Shown in pieces: positions 1-9,389 of a stretch of 13,828 nucleotides of DNA. The first letter of the stretch is position 1; each line of letters starts with the position of its first letter. Source of the stretch: Gloeophyllum trabeum ATCC 11539. Lineage: Eukaryota; Basidiomycota; Agaricomycetes; Gloeophyllales; Gloeophyllaceae. The notes under the pieces are model-generated. The model saw only the letters and a program-made list of their open reading frames with translations, had not been told where the DNA came from and did no database searches. Location of the stretch: positions 1,094,600 to 1,108,427 of the forward strand of contig NW_006920414.1 of the NCBI RefSeq assembly GCF_000344685.1. The letters run 5' to 3'. A program made the position numbers and the translations under genes.

Positions 1-648
1 GGGCTGAGTAAGATCCCATAAAATGCTGAGCAATGTGGCATAGCAATAGTGTGGGAAAAATGTGAAAAACTTTCCCAGAGCCGGCGGTGAAAATAATTTT
101 TGTACAGAAATGCACAGCCCATGGTACCTACACATGATTAGGACAAAGCACACCCCGATTCCTATACACTATTTTAACCGCTACATTAGTAACAACATCG
201 ACAGTAGAGACAAATACACCCCAGATATGGAAAGAGGCTGAAATGTAGATCCTGGAGGTATCCCATATCAATTGTTGGCATGTGCTGATGTAATTTAGTG
301 ATGCCACATGTGTGCCATCATCCACAGCAGGTTCCATGATTTTTCCCAGATTTGTGCACATTTTTCCTGATTTTGTATGAGCTGCTAATGGCTGATGTGT
401 GGCACTCTAGACACATTCCCACGCTATGGATAGCTCCGGCACCATGATGCCTGTCCCGAGAAATATATTGTGATTTTTCCGTATTTTTGCCGTATTTTTC
501 TGGGGCCTGCAGGGCCAGGTATGGCTACCCACCTATTATTGGCAACAGCTCAGATCAAATCCCGATTTGAATCTCCATGCCGGGGATGCCGGGGCTTTCG
601 TATTCAAGCTCAGCAGGGCTGCCTGACACTGCATAGGGTACTCGGAAA
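1..648. other. Intergenic, no gene recognised
   Basis: I see no coding region, RNA gene or bounded repeat here. The short open frames on both strands have no recognisable motif. The only local structure is a tandem run of two CGTATTTTT units around 479-500 and a weak inverted match between GGGAAAAATGTG near 53-64 and CACATTTTTCC near 357-367. The stretch lies beyond the 3' end of the minus-strand retroelement and could contain its undetected terminal repeat. Confidence 0.5.
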
Positions 649-725
649 TCTAATACATTACAGACAATTGTAAAGGCTGTTTAGTGTAAAAGGCTTTACA
701 GTAACAAAGGGGTTCTAATACATTA
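649..725. repeat. 12-base direct repeat flanking a 53-base segment
   Basis: TCTAATACATTA occurs at 649-660 and again at 714-725. The 53 bases between the copies contain a small inverted pair (TGTAAAG and CTTTACA). The copies may be a target duplication around a tiny insertion, or a leftover of the retroelement's 3' end, which lies just beside them. Confidence 0.4.
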
Positions 726-743
726 ATCCTACAGCAACAGGTG

Positions 744-1397
744 CCGGGGCCCAGCTCTACACGCAAGATAGGGTCCGCCAGATTGTCTTCCGACTTCACA
801 TAATGTAAAGCTAGCGAAAGATTTAAAGCATCAAGCACAACAAATGCGCAACGAACGGAGAGGTTTGACTCCCAGTTGCGGCTCCGTCCTCTGTCAAAGG
901 AGCTGATGACACCTTGGTTGTTGGAGTAAACCTTCACTGTAGCATCCCGAAGACCCTGCTCTTCAATCATGCATATGACGAGCTCGATGGCAATGCCCTC
1001 GAGCCAGCCAATTCCACGGGATGGGCATCTCCAGCCATCCTGCGACTTCCAGGCATCCCACCGAGTATCCCAGACTACACCAATGCCCCAGGAGGTGGAT
1101 GCATCAATGTAAATGCCCACGTCGACCTGCGAGCATCTCGGCAACAAGTTTCTGAAGACCTCTGGCTTTGAGAGTGCTGATTCCCACCAGCGCAAATCTG
1201 CGGTCATTGACTTCGGCGGCCACTGAGATGTCCACTCGTTACCTGCAAACTTCGAGATGAAGTGAGAAAGGCTAGGGAGGTATGAACGTCCTTTGATGTA
1301 TATGAATGTGATGTGGCAAAGGGACCCTTGAATCTACATGGTGTCCTTCAGCATACACCGGGCGCCATTGAATGCCCGCAGCCAATCTCGAACGCGG
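744..1397 (-). pseudogene. pol C-terminal part: connection and RNase H domain
   Basis: Read on the minus strand, this resumes the pol frame right after the insertion (VRDWLRAF...). It passes an in-frame TAG at 1334-1336, then runs through RIQG-like and GRSYLPSLSHF blocks (the first broken by the stop) and DLRWW into RNase H. The RNase H residues visible are Asp in YIDAST (codon near 1103-1105), Glu in AIELVI (near 983-985) and Asp in NLADP (near 773-775). The expected Asp of the SDNQ motif is Asn here (SNNQ, codon 920-922), so the enzyme would be inactive. The frame stays open to about 650, but the recognisable protein fades near 740. It joins precisely to the reverse transcriptase part at 2499 if the intervening insertion and one target copy are removed. 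Confidence 0.8.
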
Positions 1398-2494
1398 TGA
1401 TATGCACTGACACACAACAATCACCAAGGACCAAAAGAAAAATTAAACCTAACACCAGCGGTATGGGTGGAGGCGGTCTGAGACAACTGAGGGGTATTTA
1501 ATAGTTCGAGGGGGAAAGGAGGAGTGAGATGCCGTAGGGTAGTCCATAGAAAGACCTAGAAAAATAAAACAAACACTTTGACGCCTGAACCAAACACTAG
1601 TTGACTCTCCGGAGTATTTATCTCCGAAAAGTCGCAATCAAAGTCGCAAGCAATGATCCCTGTCGTAGGATCATGCCCGCGGTGGTAGAAATTGCTAGAG
1701 AGACTTGGTTAATTTTATTTCACTATGTAAGACTCACCGGAGATAATTAAATCAACGACGGAGATAAATCACTCGATGAGTCAGGCCTATTGGCAAAGCT
1801 AGGATTGGCTATAATTCACTAAGTTCGACGCTTTTGAACTTCAAGGGTCGCTGAGATCGTAATGCTAATTCTCTGAGATGGTGAAGTGCAAAACTTGTTT
1901 TTCTGTACGCTACTTTGTACAATTTATACTACAGGAATGGCTTTGCAACGGTCTGGAGATAAATAACAAATAAACGCTGCTACCCACAAGATTGCTCAGC
2001 ACTTGCCGCAGTTATACCATGCACCATACGACTCCCTTGCACTCCCACTTGCTCTTCCCAGCCCCTAGAGGTCGCCTCTCACTCCGCGCGATGTGCCGGT
2101 CACATGCTAATTACCTCCGGCCGCTCGCTGAGCCTCATGGTGAGCTGTATACGTCCACACCTCCGGTATTTTGATGGAAACGAGAGGGAGTGTGTGCTGG
2201 AAGGTGGGCATGAGGACGACACCCCTCGATAGAAGTGTCCGCAGGACCCGGGGCTAATTCATCTAGAAGTCGCATTGGTTAAGTCACCCTGGAGCTCCTG
2301 TTCGCAGAGATAAATCGCGGAATGGGTCTGTGTACGCCTCGAGGATGCTAGGAAGTCCGGAGCTAAATAGAACTAGTCTTTAGAGCCCATAGAAGCCTAG
2401 AGGCATGTGAGCGCTGTGGCGAATAAGCTCCGGAGGGCTTGTACAATGTGCTGAGTCCGCATTTTCAGGGGTCAGACGATCCTGAGGCTTATCA
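1398..2494. mobile_element. Solo LTR-like insertion, 1,097 bases, with 4-base target duplication
   Basis: The insertion begins TGATATGC and ends GCTTATCA, so it has TG...CA termini with an imperfect 8-base terminal inverted repeat. GCGG flanks it on both sides (1394-1397 and 2495-2498). Removing the insertion and one GCGG rejoins the pol reading frame exactly, which fixes both ends. TG...CA termini with a 4-6 base duplication are typical of an LTR. No coding region, primer-binding site or second internal LTR is visible, so a solo LTR from recombination is the best reading. The repeated motif GGAGATAAAT and its variants occur at 1759-1769, 1955-1964, 2306-2315 and 2358-2368, and inverted at 1616-1626. 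A short non-autonomous element with weak inverted repeats is the alternative. Confidence 0.7.
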
Positions 2495-2498
2495 GCGG

Positions 2499-3770
2499 AG
2501 TAAGAACTTGATCCGCTTTTCCTCAGGGAGCGAGACTCTCTTCCAGGATAAGTCCCAGAGGAAGCCTAAATATTTGAAGGGGAAGTGAAAGTCTTGACCT
2601 TTGTCCTTGTGCCAGGGTATGCAAAGTGAGCTGATATGGGTGTGTGCTTCGGTCCTATCATAGGGATAAATGACACTCCCACCAGGCTCAGCAGGAACTG
2701 CAGAGGGAAAACAAAAGACACTAATGACATTGACCCACTTGACCGAGGGGCCCACACCATTCTTTGCCCATATATCCATAGCCGCATTTGCTATGGAGCC
2801 CGCATTACTCTCGGATGAGCAGCATCTGAAAGGGCAGTAGTGGTCAATCCAGAAACCATGGCAGCTCTGCATGACAAACCCCGGCTTGTGGTCCGGGTGG
2901 ATTGGGCAGGTGCGATGGAATTTTGCAATGTCCAGCGTCATGGCCTGCACACCTGGAGGTGCCACCAAAACCTGGATACATGTACTGAGTAAGTGAGATG
3001 AATGAGGGTGAAGGAGCAGCCTCAATAACAGAGCTGCAGGAGAAGGGCATCCCGGACTAGTATTGACACGGGCGAAGAGTGACCCGGTCATGAAGGGCAA
3101 AGAGCAGCCCCGAGAAAAGGCCAACGCGGGTGAAGGAGCAACCCGGGGCAAAGGGCCAACGCTCACAGGTGAAGCAGTCACCTGGAGAGGCATAGATGAA
3201 TGTATGGGACTCATGATATCAGCCACTTCATGCGCCAAGCCGAAGCGGGTAGGAAAGTTCTCTGTCAAGATGTGGTCATTGGTTGATGGGTGCAATTTTG
3301 AGCCTTTGGAAAGATTTTGGCATAGCCACAGCTTGCAAGGCTCACCAGGGCCTTGGGCTGCTCAGAGATGGTAAGCGGTGAGCATTGGAAGGGCCCAAGG
3401 ATCTTCTCTACTTCTTGCTCCGTGAATGGGCCACTCACCCAGCCCGCGGCGGCCTCCTCGTCAAGATATTCTTCTATAAAGTTGATGTGCTGGTTGCAAG
3501 CGGGATGATTGTGGAAGATAACCGACTTGGTGAGAGGTTCCAAGAAGTCCCCCATAGGGAAACCTTGGTTAAGCTTTTGGGCCAAGTCGGGATGGTCATC
3601 AGCAAGATTGTGGGCAGCAAGTAAAGCATCAAAAGTAGCAGAGTCATATGGTGTGCAAATACGGTTCTTGATAGAAGAGCAGCAGATGTCATCAAGGTGG
3701 GCATGGGGGGTATCTGAAAAACAAGTATAACAGCAGGCAACAGGTGGGGAAGATGGGTCAAGCAGAGGGG
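2499..3770 (-). pseudogene. pol N-terminal part: linker and reverse transcriptase
   Basis: The minus strand carries a linker with TPYD, EEYLDEEAAAGWVSGPF and ILGPFQCSPL blocks (frame ending at 3265). A frameshift near 3265-3295 leads into the reverse transcriptase core. Motif A is present as TLDIAKFHRTCPI (Asp codon near 2930-2932). The CPF..SSESNAG block follows, and then the catalytic DD box, which here reads KWVNVISVF (near 2726-2737). Both aspartates expected in the WVDD-like box are lost, so the polymerase is inactive. The core ends with YLGFLWDLSWKRVSLPEEKR just before the LTR insertion. A 210-base in-frame block lies inside the domain (2972-3181). The boundary with the gag part near 3770 is approximate, because another frame change lies there. 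Confidence 0.8.
2972..3181 (-). repeat. In-frame 210-base low-complexity insert with GT...AG ends inside reverse transcriptase
   Basis: On the minus strand this block starts GTGACTGC and ends TATCCAG. It is 210 bases (70 codons), has no stop and keeps the frame. It separates HEVADI from APPGVQAMTLD, which are close together in the related proteins I remember. It contains several degenerate units of roughly 25-35 bases built on GG(G)TTGCTCCTTCACCC and similar, giving a Pro/Ser/Leu-rich stretch. It may be an intron of the element that happens to be open, or an expanded minisatellite. Confidence 0.5.
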
Positions 3771-3786
3771 TTGGGTTTGCAGGTCC

Positions 3787-5549
3787 AAGAGAAGCCGTGG
3801 TGGGATGAGGTGCCGCAGAAACAACAGATGTGCTTCCAAGACGCGGGGTGAGTGTTGAGGCAGTGACCCCCATCGCCGGAGATGTTCCATCATTGGCAGA
3901 TTTCATTGGACTTGCCTCTGGCCTACAGGGAGCCGTTCCGGGCCTCCGCGAAGACTTGAGCCCCATCAGCGAACCTGTTGCTGGTGCACTCAGGCACGAG
4001 GTGTCCCTTCTTGGCACAGATGAGGCAGACGGACGCCAAAGGGTCGCTCCCGCTGCCCATCTGAAAGGGCGCGAGCAGACCTCTCCCTCGCGCCACTACT
4101 GATCTGCTGAATCCACGACTGTGGGCACTCAAGCCTGGAGCACCTCGTTGGTGTTAGGTTTTGGTTGTATTGGATGCAGAGCCACTGGGACAAATAGGTA
4201 CAAACAGCTTGACTATGTACTGAGCCACTGTATTTCCTTTGTTCCTTAGTCCGTGCAATTGACCTTGCCTTCGGTTTGTGTATGTGTCTGGGTCTGGTGT
4301 GCTTATGGCCACCCATCTTATGCTTCCCTGTTCTGCCTGCTGCTAACAGTTGGGCAGGGAAGGGGGAATGGGAGAACTTCAAGATAAGCAACATAGCCTT
4401 AGAGAGAGAAGATTCAGACTCAGCGTGATGTTTCTGATTGAGATCGGCTTCAACATTTGCCCGGTTCTCGAGGAGCTTCATATGGTAATAGGCTGGGTTG
4501 AACATGAAGGGCTTGATCATATACTCCTTTCTCAGGTCGATGTCAGTCTGGTGGACTGCTGGCCATATCTGCTCAAAGTTGGGGTGGGCCAAGAACCACC
4601 CAAAGTGGTCCTCCCAGCGCTGGACATATTTTGCATCACCAATTTCACCCATGAACTGGACATAGTTGTCAATGGCCTGGTGCCACTGCCACGCCTCCAT
4701 CTTCTCTTCATCCGGGAATTGGGAGGTATCTAGAACTCGGATTTTCGAGTCCAGCTTCGTCTTTGACAGTCTGTCACCCTTCTGAAGGAGGAGCCGGTGT
4801 ACTGGTGATTGTCAAATAAAGTGAATAATTCTTTATGGAACATGCCACTCTGAAGGGACTGGCCCAGCTGAACTGCCACCTCATCCTCCGTTGACTTGAG
4901 AACTCACAGCTTCTTGGTAGGTGGGGGCTCCAATGTCTCTTCGTCATCCTTGTCCTGGAATAGGCACCGCTTGAATGCCTGATAGGCCTGATAGACCGAC
5001 ACTCAGCTGGGGGACAGCCGGGATGCATCTAAACTATCCAAAGAAATCCCATGAGGAGTGTAACAGGCACAGCGGTTGCGAAGACAGCGCCCGAACACCT
5101 AGGGCCAAAATGCTCAGCGAACAAGGTGCAGACGGACAAGAATGATCAAAAAGGTGTCATTTACTGGCGTTGGCAAGACAAAGCCTACAAACTACAGTGA
5201 CACAACTGTCTAGACTACATTACGTAAGCATGGAATGGACTTGACCATTACAAGGAGGAGGGGTCCTGGGACGTTCCTCTTTGCTGCCACCGCCGCCATC
5301 ATTCTCTGGGACCAATATCAGAGACGCTATTGATGAGGTCCTCGAAATAGCCGCGCGCGAAGGGTCCGACTGTTTGGCACCGTCATTAGCTCCCGGCCTT
5401 GAGGCAGCAGCTTCCTGTATCTGTATCCTAGTGGCGTTAGCATTCTGACACTCCTGGTTAATCTCACCTTTTTGGGCATTCGACAACAAGGCAACCCAGG
5501 CCTTCCAGGCCTCAGGGTTCGACGATTTGTGCTTCGGTTGGGATACCAT
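3787..5549 (-). pseudogene. gag-like ORF1 with CCHC zinc knuckles, broken
   Basis: The likely start is the ATG at 5547-5549 (MVSQPKHKSS...), open to 5220. After a frame change, the core continues (VYQAYQAFKRCLFQDKDDEE, then a KELFTLFDNHQY block near 4790-4830). It is broken by TGA and TAG stops and then enters MEAWQWHQAIDNY...WEDHFGWFLAHPNFEQIWPAVH from 4700 downward. A zinc knuckle CLICAKKGHLVPEC lies at 3986-4027. The same frame then crosses a TAG at 3923-3925 and a TGA at 3890-3892 before a second Cys/His cluster (HCLN...HICCFCGTSSHH...C), ending near 3790. The family role is packaging of element RNA through the knuckles. None of this copy can make an intact protein. Confidence 0.75.
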
Positions 5550-5642
5550 TTTGTATTAAGGCTGGTGTATTTGATGGTGGTGAAGTAGAGTAATACTACT
5601 AGTAGTAAGGTAGTCATTGTCGCGAAAAGAATGAAAAAATGT

Positions 5643-5783
5643 GTCGACGAGCCAAGCTGGCGAGCGAGGCGTAATGTAGAGAGAAGTCAAAAGCCCCGCT
5701 GAGCACGTCTAAGGAAATGGCCCATGTGGGAACGTCGCGTGCTCAGTGCGTGGTCTCTTCGCTCGCCCTTAGCTTGGCTCGAC
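5643..5783. repeat. Long imperfect palindrome upstream of gag
   Basis: The left arm begins GTCGACGAGCCAAGCT then GGCGAGCGA (5643-5668). The right arm (5758-5783) is its reverse complement with a few small gaps. An inner pair, GCTGAGCACG (5698-5707) and CGTGCTCAG (5738-5746), is centred on the same axis. The whole could fold as a roughly 140-base cruciform or hairpin. It lies about 95 bases upstream of the gag ATG, so it may belong to the retroelement's 5' terminus. A separate fold-back element is equally possible; no target duplication is visible. Confidence 0.65.
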
Positions 5784-6624
5784 ATAAGTCTGAGCCGTTC
5801 ATTCCTCACGTCATCCTTGTCTCTGGAGGCATGAGACTGGTCTAAAATCAACCAGTAAATTTGGTCGCTAGACGAATCAATTTCGGTCAGTAGAAGGCTG
5901 AAAATGTCTGCTTACCATACAAAAGACACTGTATCATTTTGTCCCAGCAAATTGTGAATTTCGACCCCCCCTCAGAACGGCCGAAAATGACCTTTTACAA
6001 CTGTTCAGTGGTCCATTTTCATCTGTTCATATGAACCACATTCCTTGGTTTTGGCACCCCTAGCGGCTAGTGTACAACACAGTTGAGGCACTAATATATC
6101 TACATATATTCTATGTAGAATAGTACAAGCCACTGTAGCATACCTGCCCGAACCCTGAACCATGCATCCCTCACCCAACCCCCCCCCCTTACCCCTGCTT
6201 CCTCTGGGCTCCCTATTCATATCCCTACCAATAACACCAACACAAAAGCCTACCTGCTAGATGTTAGGTCAGTATAAGGTCAAACCACAGCCTGAAAGAA
6301 GCACTCACCTACTCACATAGCTCAATACTGGAGATGGCGGCAAGGCAGAGGGGACACTGAATACAGCAATCCTGTCGATGTCTGAGATTCAGTAAACATT
6401 TTGTACAAAGGGTGCCGTACTCACGTTACCCCAACAAATCAACTGTCAGGCCTACAACACAGACACTGGGAGTTGGCAACGCCTGCCAAATTCAAACTCC
6501 GTCGCACGTATCACGCTTCAGCCACACAAGCGAAATGCTGGTTACACCTTGTGGTGCACTTTTTGGGACGAGGAGACATTCTAAAATAGCAAAAAAATCT
6601 TTGGATATTCTTTGATGTTATATA
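5784..6624. other. Intergenic, no gene recognised
   Basis: Only short open frames without known motifs occur on both strands. There are homopolymer runs of C near 5965-5971 and 6180-6187. I found no bounded repeat, RNA gene or spliced gene model. Confidence 0.5.
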
Positions 6625-6756
6625 GAATCCATCCTTCCAGTTCGAATTTTGATACACTGACTTGTAAGTGCTATAAGACCAAGTTCAGAGAGCTGAGGTG
6701 ATAGGTTAACCAGGAGAGGGACACAAATCAAGAATTTTAACTGGAAGGATGGAATC
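6625..6756. mobile_element. MITE-like inverted repeat, about 132 bases
   Basis: The 28-29 base arms at 6625-6652 and 6728-6756 are reverse complements with a few mismatches, including a perfect 14-base core CCATCCTTCCAGTT. ATA precedes the left arm (6622-6624) and follows the right arm (6757-6759), a possible 3-base target duplication, though it could be chance in AT-rich DNA. The interior of about 75 bases has no coding content. This is the structure of a small non-autonomous inverted-repeat transposon, superfamily not determined. Confidence 0.6.
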
Positions 6757-9050
6757 ATACACATCTAAAAAAATATATTCCGATTTTTACTCTAATTAAT
6801 GTGTGATACTGAGCGAGAAAGGTGCACCACATGCAACGCACACCAGATAGCCATAGTCGGCATTTGCCGAGATGCATCCATTGACGTGTTTTCGACGTGT
6901 TTTGATAGAACACGTTTCTTCTGGAGCAATGGAGATCAAGGCAGGGATGGCTAAGGACAAGAGGCTGGTGCCCATCAAGTCAAAAGTAACCAAGAAGGCA
7001 GACAACATTAATGCTCTAATCAAAGCCATCAGGGAAGAAAGGACAGGTATGCCAGGGGAGCTGCTCACTGCAGCGTGAGCAGTGATGACAGCGCAACAGC
7101 AAGTGCATGGCAAGGGCCCGCGTCGAGGTCAGAGGCAAGTTGAACATGTCACGAAGTGACACAAGTGGGGCTATCATTCGAACTCTGACCTGTGGGTTCT
7201 CACGATTACTGCTGCGGATTCAACGGACGGAAATTCAACCATTTATCGTATGAATGCCCTAGATCAGAACTCCGACTGGTTTCCGTACGGCAAGCTGTTT
7301 CGACCTTATTCGACCACTTTTCAGCCGAAAGTACAAAATTGACCCCTTACCGCTCTAATTTAGGCTGGCCTGGTGCACACAGTGTGTAGAGCACCAACAC
7401 CACTTGCACTGAGATTTTTCCTTCCTACACGCCCAACCCGCGTTGACATTACCGAGATCTCGAACGCAGGTTCTCACGTAAATGTTTGCTTCTGAGGTCC
7501 GTGAGACCCACAAGTGAGCTCGTCTAGTCATTTCGGCTACGAGATCAGTCCATGGTCTTCAGGACCTGTGATGCACGTCCATTTCGAAGGTCTTTTACAG
7601 ATTTCAGGCTGGATCTCGGGTGGATGTTTGCTGGGAGGTTCCCTGGAGATCCATTGGTAAGCTGAGGATAAGCTCACAACTGGAGCTGCGTGCCAATGTG
7701 TGTGTTAGCAAAAGTACTGTACCAGATACCAGATGGCATGGCCTTTCTAATCTATATACACAATTAATCGCGTCCTGAGACTTAAGGTAGCTTTCCCGGG
7801 CAATGAACCATGGCTGCATTACCTTGCGACCAGCAAGGTATCTCGCGCTGCGGGAATGTGTTCACTGTTTACATGTCTTTTGACTTGTTTGTATCTGTTG
7901 ACCAGCCACTCAAGGTCGCAAGGTACACCCCGGCTGCAAACCGGCTTTCGAGTAACTAACCTTTGAGGGACTTGTCGAATTGCACCACACGCGAGACCCA
8001 ATTCGAGCAGAGCCTAAATTTCAGCGACTTCGTCCAAAGTTCAACCTGCGTTCGTCAGCTTGTTCCCTCACTGCGATCCCTTTGTTCTACCATTGGTGTC
8101 AGCCCGCCCCTGGCAAATTAGACATAATTTTGCATAATTGGCTCTAGGGCCATATAATGAAGATAACGGGTGGATAAGTTCTGGATAAGTTCATATAACC
8201 GACATAATCTCATACAAGAGACTGCAGGGCTTACCAGGTGTCGACAGTGGGGCAGTAGCTACGGCTGCACTCCCATGTTCTCGTGCATCCCGTTATACCG
8301 TTATACATTCATGGACCCGGATCGGCACTGTTTGTGACCATCAGTATAGCTCACGTACTAGAAGATGTCAGCTGTGGGGTGCTCACAATGCCAGCCATGG
8401 TGGTCATACATCACCTCCGCCAGCCAAGGCTGGAGTTTGCCTGCACCCCAACACTCGCTCATAGCACGCAGAAAGCCTTGGTCAGTGGGATTGAGTGAGT
8501 GTGGAAAAGGTAAATGAGACTTACTCGTATCAAATGTCTCGAACCAGATGCATATCCCTTCTCTGATGTATATACATCCTGTCTGTTGTCAGACTGAGCT
8601 TTCGGTCAATACGGGCGAACGAGCGACAATGAAGTTGGCGTCGTTGCGCTCGACAACAGGCTGCTCATGTGACCAGCCAACGCAACATGAGCATGTTGAA
8701 GAGTTGTACGACGAGCGTGCAGGTATATGGATATGGTGGGAGCCTGATGTGGGCGTTTGAAAGATGTCGTGCTCATCGCCGTGGATGATAGAGCCGGAGA
8801 CGTGGCTGTGCATGTGTTCTCATCGTGGTGCCGTTACTTTGCAGCGGAAGCCTGGCCTTGCACAGGAACACAACTATTCGATGTCGAAGCTATCCAGATA
8901 TTGCCGATTGTCCTAGCGTAGCCAGGAAATGCACCGTGCATAGGGGAGAGAGCACAGACGAGAGGGCGCCCAGCACACAATAGCCTGAGATCCAGCTTGC
9001 GGAGACAGGCTTTGAACTTCCGTTACTTCAGGTTTGAATGCGCCGACGCG
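6757..9050. other. Intergenic, only unassigned short open frames
   Basis: No gene could be supported. Two opposed open frames overlap at 6796-7113 (minus, 105 codons, hydrophobic middle) and 6872-7078 (plus, Lys-rich). A similar opposed pair lies at 8548-8813. Minus frames at 7604-8001 have no motif I recognise. An 11-base unit TGGATAAGTTC is tandemly doubled at 8171-8192. These could be remnants of old repeats. Confidence 0.45.
8171..8192. repeat. Tandem duplication of an 11-base unit
   Basis: TGGATAAGTTC is present twice without a gap. It is too short for a function to be assigned; simple slippage is the likely origin. Confidence 0.6.
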
Positions 9051-9052
9051 GT

Positions 9053-9058
9053 CACGTG
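9053..9058. promoter_or_regulatory. CACGTG box upstream of the small spliced gene
   Basis: A palindromic CACGTG, the usual site for bHLH activators, stands in GGTCACGTGAG. A pyrimidine-rich stretch rich in CTCT and TTCC follows at about 9120-9165, the common look of a basidiomycete transcription start region. Function is inferred from position only. Confidence 0.35.
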
Positions 9059-9261
9059 AGTTTGTTGATACCGTGTTTTCAAGCTCCGACCGAATCTACT
9101 TCAACAGTCCTCGCGAGTCGCGACTTCCCTCTTTCGTTCTTCCCTCTCTCTCACCGTCTCCATGCAGTTCTTCTTGTGTGCCCAAACAGCTGTGCTCTTC
9201 TCGGGGGTCTTGCCTTTCAGCGCCGCACGACTATGGCGCTGCCTTCGTAACCTGAGCCACG

Positions 9262-9356
9262 GTAAGTCACTTGTAACTGTTTGCTGGCGCTGGCTTTCGC
9301 CAACATTGATTTATATGGCACACTTTCAGTGTGCATATAATTGTCATTTCCTGTAG
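9262..9356 (+). other. Predicted leader intron of the small gene
   Basis: The donor is ACG|GTAAGT and the acceptor TTTCCTGTAG. An alternative acceptor is CTTTCAG ending at 9329. At 95 bases it is longer than the two coding introns downstream. The upstream exon holds two ATGs (9162 and 9232) that do not lead into the main frame. Confidence 0.45.
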
Positions 9357-9389
9357 AATCCAAGACCGAGGCCCGCCGCCACCCATCTC

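Larger units (their letters stand above)
740..5549 (-). mobile_element. Degenerate gag-pol retroelement of the mushroom DIRS-like type, interrupted by a solo LTR
   Basis: A minus-strand retroelement spans this interval, read from 5549 down to about 740. The order is a gag-like N-terminus, a conserved gag core, CCHC zinc knuckles, a linker, reverse transcriptase and RNase H. The protein style (YLGFLWDL, SLPEEKR, DLRWW, YIDASTSWGIG, EDNLADP) matches retroelements common in Agaricomycetes that I associate with the DIRS-like, tyrosine-recombinase group. That group name is an inference, because no recombinase gene is visible in the window. The copy is dead: the reading frame shifts repeatedly, several in-frame stops are present, and catalytic aspartates are changed in both enzyme domains. 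The exact outer ends are not defined; 5549 is the likely gag ATG and ~740 the last recognisable pol codons. A 1,097-base insertion occupies 1398-2494. Confidence 0.8.

Noticed and set aside
1..740. Tyrosine recombinase gene expected for a DIRS-like element
   Set aside because: No frame on either strand shows recombinase motifs, so the gene is missing, outside the window or the element is of another class.
1398..2494. Spliceosomal intron in pol
   Set aside because: The ends are TG and CA with a GCGG duplication, not GT...AG, and 1.1 kb is far too long for introns in this genome.
6796..7113. Opposed open frames, one hydrophobic on minus and one Lys-rich on plus, as possible genes
   Set aside because: No recognisable motif, no start context or introns that decide between them, and one is probably the shadow of the other or of an old repeat.
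7604..8001. Minus-strand frames that could form a spliced gene
   Set aside because: A GTTAGT donor near 7950 was considered, but no acceptor gave a recognisable or longer product.
8548..8813. Overlapping open frames on both strands
   Set aside because: Both are about 70 codons with His/Ser-rich composition and no known motif; chance open frames are the simpler view.
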